A DNA stretch of 41,162 nucleotides. It comes from Fuerstiella sp. (GTDB lineage: Bacteria; Planctomycetota; Planctomycetia; Planctomycetales; Planctomycetaceae). The notes below the pieces were generated by a model. The model was not told the DNA's origin. It was given only the letters and a program-made list of their open reading frames with translations, and made no database searches. This document shows positions 18,839 through 27,778 of this stretch, one piece after another (positions within the stretch are counted from its first letter, which is position 1; each line of letters starts with the position of its first letter). The DNA lies in contig JABABI010000063.1 of assembly GCA_014238335.1 (NCBI GenBank), positions 1-41,162 on the forward strand, in the 5' to 3' direction. Made by a program: the position numbers and the translations under genes.

Positions 18839-19702
18839 TCACGTGTACGATTCAAGCGTTTGCTGAAGGCGCACGGCGCCATGCTTATAGACTTCCTTCA
18901 GTTTGTCCTGACTGAGTCGCAGCGCCTCAGTCGACAAACAGCGGTCGATCGTTTCAGATCGTTGACCGTCATCGCTGCTTTCCAGTCGCCACGCCAGCTG
19001 ATTGGCGATATTCAGCCCGTGGCAAAGCGGATGGTCGAACATCCTTGGGCGGTGATGATGCTGAATACTCCTGACCAGATGTTCAGGCAGCTCCCACCTC
19101 AGCGCCACTACAGCACTGACTTCCGCATGATCAATACTCAATAGTGCTCGCTCCAGGTCTGAGGCACTGATGCCCAGGTCCGCCCGGTGCAGCAGAGAGT
19201 GGTGGTCCGGCGTGAGGTGGGCTGTGAGCACAATCTTTCCGAAATCATGCAGTATGGCCGCCACCGAAAAGTCGTTGCCAAATTCGGCCACTCCCTGAGC
19301 CGCAAGTTCCTCAGCAAAGCAAACCACGGTCAAACTATGCCTCCAATATGAAGCAGGCGTCATCCGGAAGGCCGAAAGATCCAGATCCACCTGTGGTCGC
19401 ACGCACTGTGCCATCGCGACGGATTTGACAACTCCGCCACCAAGGCTGACCACTGCTGCTCTAATTGATCCCACTCCGCCTGGGCAGCGGCTCGCACTGT
19501 TGGCCAGATGCAGCAGCCTCCCGGTTAGTGCCGGATCAAGCTCAACCGATCGGATGACGTCCGTGATCTCGTAGTCCGGGTCAGAAAACAGCGCATTCAG
19601 CTGCACGACTGACGGCGGCAACGGTGGAATCGTGTGCACCGTTCTCATGACGTCTTCGTGGCTAAGATGACACGTGGGCTCTGTTCGGGCGGTGCTAATC
19701 AT
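18839..19702 (-). CDS. HDOD domain protein
   Basis: A 287-residue protein composed almost wholly of an HDOD domain, a non-catalytic or degenerate relative of HD phosphohydrolases found in signalling. It begins with VHTIPPLPPSVVQLNALFSD and DVIRSVELDPALTGRLLHLANSA, the classic HDOD opening. An HD pair appears at residues 152-153 (LHDFGKIVL). The family is linked to cyclic-di-GMP signalling, motility and stress responses, but no GGDEF, EAL or response-regulator domain is attached here. ATG at 19702 is used; there is no strong ribosome-binding site, and an ATG at 19648 would remove 18 residues. It is convergent with the amidase and about 360 bases downstream of argB on the same strand. Confidence 0.88.
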   Translation of the reverse strand: MISTARTEPTCHLSHEDVMRTVHTIPPLPPSVVQLNALFSDPDYEITDVIRSVELDPALTGRLLHLANSASRCPGGVGSIRAAVVSLGGGVVKSVAMAQCVRPQVDLDLSAFRMTPASYWRHSLTVVCFAEELAAQGVAEFGNDFSVAAILHDFGKIVLTAHLTPDHHSLLHRADLGISASDLERALLSIDHAEVSAVVALRWELPEHLVRSIQHHHRPRMFDHPLCHGLNIANQLAWRLESSDDGQRSETIDRCLSTEALRLSQDKLKEVYKHGAVRLQQTLESYT

Positions 19703-20067
19703 TGCTGCCGTATTTCCGAATCTGACTAAAGAATTCAGTGCCTACTGGCGACCTAATGTTGCGATCGACGGCGGCGGGGTGATCTTGCATTGGAATTGCA
19801 GAATTCACAGCATAACCTGAAATCGCTCAAGGCCACGTCCCCCAAATTTGCGTATGGGGATCTGCCTGCACGCGAGCGTGGGGATTCCCTCATGGCCAAA
19901 CGTTCAGGTTTTTCATGTGTCACAGGCCGATCGACGCGGGCGTTTGGGGCAGTTCTCTCAAATGCTATGCCAGCAGCTGGAGATCTGCGGCAGTCGCGGC
20001 GTCATGCACTTGCAACTGCCCAGCACTGTCGAAGATGTCCGGATAGTGAAAACGGAATCCGGCCCAC
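19703..20067. other. Intergenic region, HDOD gene / argB
   Basis: The 365-base gap lies upstream of the HDOD gene and should hold its promoter. A plus-strand frame from 19848 is open but continues deep into argB antisense and resembles no family I know. No RNA gene or repeat was found. Confidence 0.4.
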
Positions 20068-20943
20068 TTATCCGACGATTTCAGTGCCAACACCGGTGTC
20101 AGAGTAGATCTCCAGCAATACGGAATGTGGCATGGCGGCGTCGACGATGTGCACTTTGCGAACTCCGGCATCCAGAGCGTCCAGGGCGGCTTCTACTTTG
20201 GGAACCATGCCACCCGCAATCGTGCCACATCGGATCAATTCTCGCACCTTGACGGCATCGACGTGAGACAGCCGTGACGCAGGATCTTCAACGTCGGTCA
20301 GAATTCCAGGGATGTCACTCAGAAAGATCAGTTTCTCAACGTTCAATTCTCGAGCGACAGCAGCGGCAGCAGTGTCGGCATTGACGTTCAGTCGGTGACC
20401 GTTTTCGTCCAGTGCAATACAGGGAATGACGGGAATCGTGCCCGTGGAACACACCCGCGCCAGCAATTCACGGTCAATTCCAGTCACGTGCCCGACGTGC
20501 CCCAGATCGATGGCTGTCCCGTGTTCGTCCTTAAGTTTCAGTTTTTCTGCGATCAACGCATTCTCTGTCTCAAAGTGTAAAGCTATCGCTGTTGCTCCGT
20601 GACCCTGCAGAGATTCGACGATTCCGGGTGAGATCCGCGTCACCAAAACCTCCGACGCGATCTTCAATGTCTCAGGATCTGTGTAGCGGCGCCCTGCAAC
20701 GAAACGTGGTTCAATCCCCGCTTCGGCCATGACTGCACTGATGGCCTTGCCGCCACCGTGCACGATCACCGGCCGCATGCCAACGGCCGACATGAAGACG
20801 ACGTCAGTTAACAGACTGCTAACGGCGTCCGGCTGATCCAGAGTGCTGCCACCAAGCTTGATTACGACATATTTGCCCTTGAATCTCTGAATCCAGCTCA
20901 GGGCCTCGATCAGAACCCGGGCTTTTCGAATAGCTTCCTGCAT
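20068..20943 (-). CDS. argB: Acetylglutamate kinase
   Basis: ArgB phosphorylates N-acetyl-L-glutamate with ATP, the second step of arginine biosynthesis, in the cytoplasm. The 291 residues cover the full amino-acid-kinase fold: YVVIKLGGSTLDQP holds the phosphate-binding lysine and glycines, PVIVHGGGKAISAVMAEAGI is the acetylglutamate-binding loop, FVAGRRYTDPETL follows, and NADTAAAAVARELNVEKLIFLSDIPGIL carries the C-terminal nucleotide-binding part. The N-terminal helix ahead of the first strand (IRKARVLIEALSWIQRF) is the kind associated with hexameric, arginine-inhibited enzymes; feedback inhibition is therefore plausible but not shown. The start ATG at 20943 is the natural one. No other arg genes are nearby. 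Confidence 0.95.
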   Translation of the reverse strand: MQEAIRKARVLIEALSWIQRFKGKYVVIKLGGSTLDQPDAVSSLLTDVVFMSAVGMRPVIVHGGGKAISAVMAEAGIEPRFVAGRRYTDPETLKIASEVLVTRISPGIVESLQGHGATAIALHFETENALIAEKLKLKDEHGTAIDLGHVGHVTGIDRELLARVCSTGTIPVIPCIALDENGHRLNVNADTAAAAVARELNVEKLIFLSDIPGILTDVEDPASRLSHVDAVKVRELIRCGTIAGGMVPKVEAALDALDAGVRKVHIVDAAMPHSVLLEIYSDTGVGTEIVG

Positions 20944-21268
20944 GACCCGTCAGACTGGGTGAAGTATTGGTCTGCTGCTGGAAGACACCCCTCTGCAGCC
21001 CCCCAGCATTCTGAAGGGAACTCCATGAAGTCGAAACCCTCAGGGCAGGAGGAATCTAAATTCCCGCCATTCCGGCGAAATGACTCTTCCTTAATTCATA
21101 CTGCTGGTGGAAGCCGGGCGGGGCAGCACGGTCGATCTCCCACGGGAAAGCTCACTTCCTGGCCACAGGCAGACGGCCCTTAGACATCTGTAGTCGACAG
21201 TATCACGTCACGTCCGTGGCGAAAACCGTCGTTTCAACGTTTCAGCACGTTGTCCGGACGTTTCGGAC
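20944..21268. other. Intergenic region, argB / csrA
   Basis: A 325-base gap between csrA and argB, both on the minus strand. A short stem (GTCCG at 21252-21256 with CGGAC at 21264-21268) sits directly after the csrA stop and may end its transcript. The rest should hold the argB promoter. No protein-like frame is visible. Confidence 0.4.
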
Positions 21269-21487
21269 TTACGTTACGCATTTCAGTGGTGTCTCGGGGG
21301 CGTCCAGCGTCAACGCCTCACATCTGGTGGGTAAGTCACGCTCGAGAACTTCCTGTCGCACAATTCGAATGGAACGGGGCGCTTCAATCGACAGACGAAC
21401 TCGCCCACCCTTGACCTCGGAAACCGTGACAAAAATGTCGTCGTCGATCTGGATCGACTCCCCCGTTTTACGACTTAATACCAGCAT
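21269..21487 (-). CDS. csrA: Carbon storage regulator CsrA
   Basis: A 72-residue RNA-binding protein. The start MLVLSRKTGESIQIDDDIFV and the middle VRLSIEAPRSIRIVRQEVLE match CsrA/RsmA throughout, including Leu4 and the Arg44-type residue near the end of the fourth and fifth strands. CsrA dimers bind GGA motifs in mRNA leaders and control translation or stability; in many bacteria FliW antagonises it, but no fliW or flagellar gene is in the window. The ribosome-binding site AGGAG lies seven bases before the ATG. The leader has several GGA motifs, listed separately, which suggest self-regulation. The last 12 residues are less conserved, as in other CsrA proteins. Confidence 0.95.
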   Translation of the reverse strand: MLVLSRKTGESIQIDDDIFVTVSEVKGGRVRLSIEAPRSIRIVRQEVLERDLPTRCEALTLDAPETPLKCVT

Positions 21488-21517
21488 CCTGCGTCTCCTC
21501 GTCTGAGTCCTGTTTCC
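21487..21517 (-). promoter_or_regulatory. csrA: Four GGA motifs at the csrA translation start (putative CsrA sites)
   Basis: On the minus strand, GGA occurs at 21517-21515 (AAGGAAA), 21510-21508 (ACAGGACT), 21498-21496 (the ribosome-binding site, GAGGAG) and 21489-21487 (GCAGGATG, overlapping the start codon). CsrA consensus sites are of the form ACARGGAUG. Two of these match it in part, and two block ribosome access. This arrangement is known from autoregulated csrA genes; binding here is inferred. Confidence 0.5.
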
Positions 21518-21885
21518 TTACGTGATTGAGACCGACAAAGGCCCCCAACCAGCATTTCAAAGAAACATTGCTGCAAAATCGCCCCAATAACCGGCAAAAC
21601 CTGCAGGTCTACTACAGGTAGTACGCAACGGGCCGCGTTTTCCTTTCAATTTCGTCCCTGAAATTACTCAAATTATCCAAAAATCCCCGGTGCAGAATTA
21701 TTTGCTCGCATGAGACTCTCCGAATCTGTGCCACTACGAATCACATATACGTCGTTTTGAGATGCCGGCTGCAACCCTGGCAGGTGATTGGAGAACCAGG
21801 ATGGTTGCTGAGCCTCAGCGAGATGGCTGCTGAATTGGCGGAAGATGGAAGATGGGGGCGCGGGAAACTGGAGGACTGCGGGGCT
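21488..21885. other. Intergenic region upstream of csrA
   Basis: The 398-base gap lies between csrA and the fusion hydrolase gene, both minus strand, and is locally A/T-richer than its surroundings near 21650-21720. It holds the csrA leader and an inverted repeat TACTA-CAGG-TAGTA at 21610-21623, about 120 bases upstream of the csrA start. No gene is visible. A reliable promoter could not be picked by eye. Confidence 0.4.
21610..21623. repeat. Inverted repeat TACTA-CAGG-TAGTA upstream of csrA
   Basis: Perfect 5+5 inverted repeat around CAGG. It could be an operator or a small RNA hairpin in the csrA leader; such a short palindrome could also occur by chance. Confidence 0.2.
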
Positions 21886-23703
21886 TCAGTTGCCTTCGCC
21901 GTGCGTCGCAAGTTGGTGTGCGATTTCGTCGGCCATGCGCGAGAACCAGGGATGGCGGTTCCAACAACCGTGCTTCCCGTCCTTATAGGTCATGAGTGAA
22001 GTCAGGATCCCCAGCTGATTCAACTTCGCCCGAGACAACTCATTTCTGGCCGGATTGTCATGTTCGCCAGTCATGAAAAAGATGGGGCATGTGCTTTTGG
22101 AAATGTGTGCATGGGCGTCTGCAAGTTTGTAAAGTTTCGGTGCCTCGTCAATCGACTTTCCCAGCCACTGCGTCGCATTCGACGTCTGTCCTGTTCCAGA
22201 TTTATTTGCAACATTGCCCGTTGCCGTTTGCATCGGGCCGGCCATGACAAAGGCCAGGTGCAGTCTTGAAGATTGATCGGTGTTGCCACCGTCGCCCTGG
22301 AGCTCCGGATCATCCCAGCCGCTCGCCATTAAGCCAACAAGATGACCGCCGGCCGAACCGCCGACAGCAGAAATTTGCTCCGGATCGACATTGTATTCCG
22401 ATGCATGGGCACGCAGGAAACGCACGGCGGCGTTGCAGTCGTGAATCGCTGCCGGAAAGTGCGCTTCACCGCCAAGTCGATATTCAATGGCCGCAGTCAC
22501 AAACCCGCGTCTTGCAAGATCGATGGCCAGAGCACGAAACTTTGTTCTGTCACCATTCAGCCAGCCACCGCCATGCACCACGACGATGGCGGGCACATTC
22601 GTTTTCTCCGTGCGCGGCACAAAGAGGTCTGTCAGAAGTTTGCGGTGTCCGTACTGTGCATACACAACGTTCAGGTACTGACGTACGTTTCGGGGAACGG
22701 CCGTCGATGGAACGTTCCGTCCTCCAGACAGAGTTGCTGCCGACGGAGGCTGGGAAGCGACTCCGGAGATTCTCATTCTCTGTCGATACACGCCACCGAA
22801 ACCGGTGATGTACAGCGTCCGCATGTTTGAATCGCCGAACGTACAGTTAATGGGGCGCGTCGGACAGACAATTTGATCAAGCAGACTGCCGTCCGGTGCC
22901 CAGACCCAGACATCCGCTGCGCCCGCACAGTAAACATTGCCTGCGCGGTCAATACTCATGCCGTCAGCACCTCGAGCATCGCCATCGTCCATGACGGCAA
23001 ATTCGGACGCAGTGCCGAGTTGTCCTGGCTTCATGATCGGAAAGGCAATGATCTTCTTCGGACGATAAGCGGCGACGTAGAGTGTACGGTTGTCGGGAGA
23101 AATGGTGATACCATTCGGCGTGACTGCGGCGTCCGTAACCACCGTCGATCCGCCTTCCCGAGAGATATAGACGACCTGGTTCTGGCCGGTGAGTGTCAGG
23201 TAGACACCGCCGTTTTGATCGACGACCAGATCGTTCGGACGTTTGCGGTTTTTTTCATTTTCATCGAGGACGGCGACGAATTTCGGCCCTGCCGCCATAT
23301 TGTTTCGGGCAAAGGCTTCGATGCGTGCTGCGGAATTGTTGCAAACGAATAAACGCCCGTGGCTGAATATTGATGCGCTGTACCGATCGTCCCCTTTGTG
23401 GACGACGGTCCACTCGTTTTCTGTCGGACGAAAACGTTTGATGAGGGACCGCTTCACATCAGGTACATAAAGCGAGGAGACTCCGTCCCATGCCGGGCCA
23501 TCTGCCAGGCCAAAATCATCGGACAGAAGTTCCAGCTTGTGACTGCGATCCACCGGCGATGCCGGCTGTTCGGCACGTACTGCCGAGGTCGCAGCAACGC
23601 AGCACATGAATGCCGGGATCGCCAGCAGCCAGCTGTTGAATGCGGACGTGATCCATCTCAAGGGGTGTGAAACAGGAGGTCGTGTCTTCTGAGGCAATGG
23701 CAT
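21886..23703 (-). CDS. Secreted fusion: SMP-30/gluconolactonase propeller plus alpha/beta-hydrolase esterase
   Basis: A 605-residue protein. A signal sequence occupies about residues 20-44 (SWLLAIPAFMCCVAATSAVRA). Residues about 55-310 form an SMP-30/gluconolactonase-type six-bladed propeller, seen in GLADGPAWDGVSSLYVPDV, RPNDLVVDQNGGVYLT, VTPNGITISPDNRTLYVA and GADGMSIDRAGNVYC; these hold the residues that bind the metal in that family. A linker leads to an esterase/lipase domain (about 345-605). It has the oxyanion loop HGGGW at 377-381, nucleophile Ser450 in GGSAGGHLVGL, Asp549 in TGEHDNPARN and His578 in DGKHGCWNRHPW, so the triad is complete. A lactonase and an esterase in one secreted chain suggest breakdown of esterified sugars or polysaccharide decorations, which is inference. 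Start ATG at 23703. Confidence 0.9.
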   Translation of the reverse strand: MPLPQKTRPPVSHPLRWITSAFNSWLLAIPAFMCCVAATSAVRAEQPASPVDRSHKLELLSDDFGLADGPAWDGVSSLYVPDVKRSLIKRFRPTENEWTVVHKGDDRYSASIFSHGRLFVCNNSAARIEAFARNNMAAGPKFVAVLDENEKNRKRPNDLVVDQNGGVYLTLTGQNQVVYISREGGSTVVTDAAVTPNGITISPDNRTLYVAAYRPKKIIAFPIMKPGQLGTASEFAVMDDGDARGADGMSIDRAGNVYCAGAADVWVWAPDGSLLDQIVCPTRPINCTFGDSNMRTLYITGFGGVYRQRMRISGVASQPPSAATLSGGRNVPSTAVPRNVRQYLNVVYAQYGHRKLLTDLFVPRTEKTNVPAIVVVHGGGWLNGDRTKFRALAIDLARRGFVTAAIEYRLGGEAHFPAAIHDCNAAVRFLRAHASEYNVDPEQISAVGGSAGGHLVGLMASGWDDPELQGDGGNTDQSSRLHLAFVMAGPMQTATGNVANKSGTGQTSNATQWLGKSIDEAPKLYKLADAHAHISKSTCPIFFMTGEHDNPARNELSRAKLNQLGILTSLMTYKDGKHGCWNRHPWFSRMADEIAHQLATHGEGN

Positions 23704-23862
23704 TTATTACGCAGACTCTTGTTCTCTAAGTTCAGGGAGATAGCTTGTGGAGTACCGAGTACAGCGCGGCGTCCGGGATCGCTGCAACGGACGAAAATTT
23801 GCACGGGAACAATTTATGTATCATAGCGGTATCGGCGTACGCATCACCACACTGGACAATGT

Positions 23863-23884
23863 AAAAGCGGCGCCGCAGGCGGCT
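23863..23884 (-). terminator. GC-rich hairpin with T4 tract after the EamA gene
   Basis: Read on the minus strand, 12 bases past the transporter stop, GCCG-CCTG-CGGC is followed by GCCGC and TTTTA. The stem is short and alternative pairings exist, but a GC stem plus T-tract just after a stop fits an intrinsic terminator. Confidence 0.35.
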
Positions 23885-23896
23885 GATCTGTGACCG

Positions 23897-24874
23897 CTAT
23901 TTTCTGTCCAGCGCGAACAGTCCGACGATCGAAAGCAAGATCCCGGCCACCATCGGCAGGGACAATGGTTCGGCAAACATCAGAACGGCACCAATGGCGC
24001 ACATTGCATTCTGTGAAGCGTTAATCAGGTTCACCTGAGTAACATTTGCCAGCTTTAATGCGTGGCTGATGCTGAAGAAGGCGATGGAGTTGAATGTGCC
24101 AGCCGTCAGCATCATCTGCCATTCCGCCACCGTGATATCACGCAGACGTTCGGTTCCAAGCATTGAAGCGCCGAGTATTCCCAGCAGAACTGCCCCCGTC
24201 AAGCTGTAGATGATCAACATAGATTCGATTGGCAACTTCCCTCGTCCGGTGCTGCGAATCACAACTCCGTTAATTCCGTAGGATACGCCGGAGACAACGG
24301 CGATGAAGATCCCCAGCCAGATATTTCGCGTCTCCAGCGTCGTCGGGTTCTCTGTCGCAGACGGAGAATTGAGCGTCGCCGCCCAGGACAACAGGATGAT
24401 AGCAACGGTCATGATGGCGATGGACAGATATGTTCGAGCGGAAACGTGATCGCCCAGAAACATTTGGCCCAATATGGCGCCGGCACAGATGATGAACGCG
24501 AAGACCAGCGGGACCGTGATGGCCAGGCCGATATGTCCGAGAGCCACCTGAAAACCCAGGTTGCCACCAAACTGCATTACCAGTGCAGCAATGAACAGCA
24601 CGGGCAGGATTCTGGTGGACGGAAACAGAACCTGGCCCCGAGAGGCGCGACGGGCCAGCAGGAATGTTGCGACCGTGACAGTTGGCAGGGCCTTCATCGC
24701 TGAGACCCAGATTGACCAGCCGAGATCGTCATACCTTCCCGACAGGCCTCGCAGTGCAAGATTCGTTGCCGAATAGGCTACCGCGGAGGTAACTGCCAGC
24801 AGAATGCCACGCCGAAAGTTGTTGACCTTAGCGTGAGAGGCGGCACCTTCATCGTGTGGTTCTGTGGCGGACAA
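23897..24874 (-). CDS. EamA/DMT-family transporter
   Basis: A 325-residue inner-membrane protein with ten predicted helices arranged as two EamA repeats. The first begins at GILLAVTSAVAYSATNLALRG and the second at IWLGIFIAVVSGVSYGINGVVI; each ends in a helix of the type VAGILLSIVGLFAL. DMT transporters export or import small metabolites such as amino acids or nucleotides; the substrate cannot be predicted. The frame opens directly after a TGA, and the only likely start is TTG at 24874, with no clear ribosome-binding site; no ATG lies upstream of the first helix. The gene follows dapA by 99 bases on the same strand and may be co-transcribed. Confidence 0.87.
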   Translation of the reverse strand: MSATEPHDEGAASHAKVNNFRRGILLAVTSAVAYSATNLALRGLSGRYDDLGWSIWVSAMKALPTVTVATFLLARRASRGQVLFPSTRILPVLFIAALVMQFGGNLGFQVALGHIGLAITVPLVFAFIICAGAILGQMFLGDHVSARTYLSIAIMTVAIILLSWAATLNSPSATENPTTLETRNIWLGIFIAVVSGVSYGINGVVIRSTGRGKLPIESMLIIYSLTGAVLLGILGASMLGTERLRDITVAEWQMMLTAGTFNSIAFFSISHALKLANVTQVNLINASQNAMCAIGAVLMFAEPLSLPMVAGILLSIVGLFALDRK

Positions 24875-24973
24875 TCAATCGGTGTTCCGAAAAATATGAT
24901 CGCTCGCGAGGCCGTGCTGTGATTCGAAGCACGGCGACCGGCGAGCTGTGTCAACTGCGCCCAATGTGCGCCG

Positions 24974-25867
24974 CTACAGTAGCCCGTAGTTTTTAAGCGT
25001 GGCCTTCAATGACTGCAGTTCGTCTGCAGAAAGATCAGTCATGGGCAGACGCAGTGCTCCGCAATCAGCGCCGGTCAGTGACATGGCAACTTTAATGGGA
25101 ATCGGATTTGTCGAAAGTCCCAGCATGTCACGACACAGCGGGAAAAGCTTGTGGTGCCATTCCTGTGCTTTGGCAATGTCACCACTGTTGAACGCATTCA
25201 CCAACGCCTTCACATCCCTGGGGATGATGTTTCCTGCAACGGAAATCACACCACTGCCGCCGATGGACATCAGTGGCAGCGTCATGCTGTCATCTCCGGA
25301 CAGGAGCGTCAGATCGGATGCCGCCAGAATCTGAGATGCCTGATCCATGGACCCCGTGGCATCCTTGACGGCGACAACGTTGGGGCACGCTGCTGAAATG
25401 CGGCAGATGGTGGCCGGCTCGATGTTTTTTGCAGACCGCCCAGGGATATTGTAAAGTACGTGCGGGATATCGACGGCGTCGGCGATAGCCTTATAGTGCT
25501 GGAAAAATCCTTCCTGAGTCGGTTTGTTGTAATACGGCGCGACCTGAAGCGAACCGGTCGCGCCCGCGTCTTTTGCGTGTTGCGTCATTCGAATGGCTTC
25601 GGACGTGCAGTTGGACCCGGTTCCGGCCATGACTTTGATCCGTCCGGCGGCATGTTCGCAGACGATATCGATCACGCGATCATGTTCCTCATGAGTCAGC
25701 GTCGGACTTTCGCCGGTTGTGCCCACGGGCACCACACAGTCCGTCCGGGATTCGACGTGGAAGTCAACAAGTTTGCGAAGTGTGCCTTCGTCCAGTGATC
25801 CGTCAGCTTTGAATGGAGTGACCAGAGCTACGGAGAGTCCGGCAAAAATTTCGCCTTTTCGAGTCAT
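24974..25867 (-). CDS. dapA: 4-hydroxy-tetrahydrodipicolinate synthase
   Basis: DapA condenses pyruvate and aspartate semialdehyde, the first committed step to diaminopimelate and lysine. The 297 residues cover the full TIM barrel. Thr50 and Thr51 lie in VPVGTTGESPTL, the catalytic Tyr139 and Arg144 in VLYNIPGRSAKN, and the Schiff-base Lys168 in NVVAVKDATGSMDQ, matching E. coli Thr44/Thr45, Tyr133, Arg138 and Lys161. Some DapA-like proteins act on other aldehydes (NanA, KDG aldolases), but the TTGE and YNIPGR motifs favour true DapA. Start ATG at 25867 with no strong ribosome-binding site. It is divergent from the DUF1549 gene. Confidence 0.94.
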   Translation of the reverse strand: MTRKGEIFAGLSVALVTPFKADGSLDEGTLRKLVDFHVESRTDCVVPVGTTGESPTLTHEEHDRVIDIVCEHAAGRIKVMAGTGSNCTSEAIRMTQHAKDAGATGSLQVAPYYNKPTQEGFFQHYKAIADAVDIPHVLYNIPGRSAKNIEPATICRISAACPNVVAVKDATGSMDQASQILAASDLTLLSGDDSMTLPLMSIGGSGVISVAGNIIPRDVKALVNAFNSGDIAKAQEWHHKLFPLCRDMLGLSTNPIPIKVAMSLTGADCGALRLPMTDLSADELQSLKATLKNYGLL

Positions 25868-26162
25868 TTTACAGAGTTTCGGAGGTCAAAGGAGTGGAGA
25901 TGGAGACATGTCGCCGTCAATCGGCGAAGGTTACCTTCTGCCGTGGCCACTGACAATCGGTGCACAAGTGCCCGGAAAACACGGCCGGAACTTGCTGATT
26001 GGGACACATGCCATTGACGCACGAAACGATTTCATCTGCTTTCCGCAGAGAATTCTGGACAAATTAGCCTGATTCAGTAATCCTTTCAGATGAAGTGTGG
26101 AGAATCAATGCCCGACGTTGTCGGACATCGTTGCCAACGACCAGTTCATCAGGGACCTCACC

Positions 26163-27743
26163 GTGCGGTACGTTCTGTTGAGTGCCATCGCTGTTGTGGC
26201 GGGAAACAGCCTTGCGGCTGCCGATCCCCCCCGCGAAACAGCGGCTGAAATTGATCGGCTGTTTCAGGCGGCGTGGGACAGAGAAGAAGTGACGCCAGCT
26301 GGCGCCGCCGGGGATGCCGAGTATTTTCGACGTCTGTACCTTGATCTGGCCGGACGAATCCCTGCGGTGTCAGAGGTTCGAGATTTCCTGGCCGATGAGT
26401 CAACCGACAAACGGTCCCGCGTAGTTGACCGGTTGATCGACAGCCCGGCCTTCGTGCGACATTTCACGACCGCACTGCGGAACGCTTTTATTCCTCAGGC
26501 CAACAGCCAGCCACAGTTTCGAGCTCTGATTCCCGGATTCGAAGCCTGGTTGTGGCAGCACATTTCAGAAGGACGACCGTACGATCAGATCGTTCGCGAC
26601 ATTATCACCACGGAACTGAATGCCAGTGCCGGCCCTGCCCTGTTGTCGACGACCAGTCCCGATGCCTTTTTTGTGGTACGCGAATTAAAACCGGAGAATC
26701 TGGCGTCCGGCACGGCGCGAGCGTTTCTGGGCGTCCGCCTGGACTGTGCTCAGTGTCACGATCATCCGTTTGACAGATGGAGCCAGGAGCAGTTCTGGAA
26801 CATGGCCGCGTTTTATGCGGGTTTTACTCGGCCTGCCGACGAAGACGCGGACAATCCCGCCATGATGCAGAACCTGACGGAGAAAACCGACGTGCGGTCG
26901 ATCAGCATACCTGGTACTCAGGACGTGGTACCAGCCGTTTTTCTGACCGGGCTGGAACCTGAGTGGAGCGATGATTCCAGAACACCGAGGCAAATGCTGG
27001 CGGACTGGGTGGTGGATCCCCGAAATCCCTACTTTGCGAAGATGGCGGTCAACCGACTGTGGGCTCAGTTCTTCGGGCAAGGCATTGTTGACCCGGTTGA
27101 TGATTTTTCTGAGAACAATCCTGCGTCACACCCTCAGGTGCTGGGCCTGTTGGCTCAGGAATTCGTGTCGAGCGGTTTTGACGTGACGCACATCGTAAAA
27201 GTCATAACCGCGACTGACGTCTATCAGCTAAGCGGTCTGCAGACACATGTATCTCAGAAAGAATCATCGCACTTTGCTCGCGCCACACTACGCGGGCTGA
27301 CGCCGGAACAATTTTTTGACAGCGTTGCTGAAGCGGTTGGCTATTATCAGCCCTACCGCAGTGACAACCCATTCGTCGTCGACATGAATTCACCGCGAGC
27401 GAGGTTTCTGGATCTGTTTCGCAACAATGTCGAGTCGCCACTGGAACGTGAAACCACGATTCTGCAGGCACTGGCCATGATGAACGGCAACTTTATCGAT
27501 AACGCGACCAGTGTCGACGACAGTCAGACTCTGCGAGCAATTGCGGAATTCCCCGCGATGTCCAACGAACAGAAACTGGAAACGCTGTTTCTTTCGGCGC
27601 TTAGTCGGCGTCCCTCAGCTGATGAACAACGGCGATTCGGAGAATATCTTTCGTCCGGTGGTGCAGCCGCGAATGCGAATGCCGCTCTGGCGGACGTATT
27701 CTGGGCGCTGCTGAACAGCAGCGAATTCATGTTGAACCACTAG
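26163..27743 (+). CDS. DUF1549/DUF1553 secreted protein with CxxCH motif
   Basis: A 526-residue secreted protein. Using the GTG at 26163 as start gives a textbook signal peptide (RYVLLSAIAVVAGNSLAAA) and puts AGGGA seven bases upstream; a farther GTG at 26097 would bury that signal behind 22 residues. The DUF1549 part includes EYFRRLYLDLAGRIPAVSE and RLIDSPAFVRHF. A CAQCHDHPFDRW segment follows, a CxxCH that could bind haem c or simply be a family mark. The DUF1553 part begins near RTPRQMLADWVVDPRNPYFA and includes NRLWAQFFGQGIVDPVDDF. Such proteins are planctomycete hallmarks and are usually paired with a DUF1501 gene, as here (next gene, same strand, after a nested palindrome). Function is unknown; the pair is suspected of acting on sulphated or complex polysaccharides or in electron transfer. 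Confidence 0.92.
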   Translation: MRYVLLSAIAVVAGNSLAAADPPRETAAEIDRLFQAAWDREEVTPAGAAGDAEYFRRLYLDLAGRIPAVSEVRDFLADESTDKRSRVVDRLIDSPAFVRHFTTALRNAFIPQANSQPQFRALIPGFEAWLWQHISEGRPYDQIVRDIITTELNASAGPALLSTTSPDAFFVVRELKPENLASGTARAFLGVRLDCAQCHDHPFDRWSQEQFWNMAAFYAGFTRPADEDADNPAMMQNLTEKTDVRSISIPGTQDVVPAVFLTGLEPEWSDDSRTPRQMLADWVVDPRNPYFAKMAVNRLWAQFFGQGIVDPVDDFSENNPASHPQVLGLLAQEFVSSGFDVTHIVKVITATDVYQLSGLQTHVSQKESSHFARATLRGLTPEQFFDSVAEAVGYYQPYRSDNPFVVDMNSPRARFLDLFRNNVESPLERETTILQALAMMNGNFIDNATSVDDSQTLRAIAEFPAMSNEQKLETLFLSALSRRPSADEQRRFGEYLSSGGAAANANAALADVFWALLNSSEFMLNH

Positions 27744-27778
27744 AAGCCGTTTCAAAATCCCTCTCCCACGACGTCCGG

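Noticed and set aside
19848..20252. Plus-strand frame of 134 codons between the HDOD gene and argB
   Set aside because: Its second half is antisense to argB, the first half matches nothing I know, and no ribosome-binding site is seen. A small gene here cannot be fully excluded.
26734..26800. CxxCH in the DUF1549 protein as proof of a cytochrome c
   Set aside because: The motif is a conserved mark of the family, and haem binding cannot be claimed from it alone.
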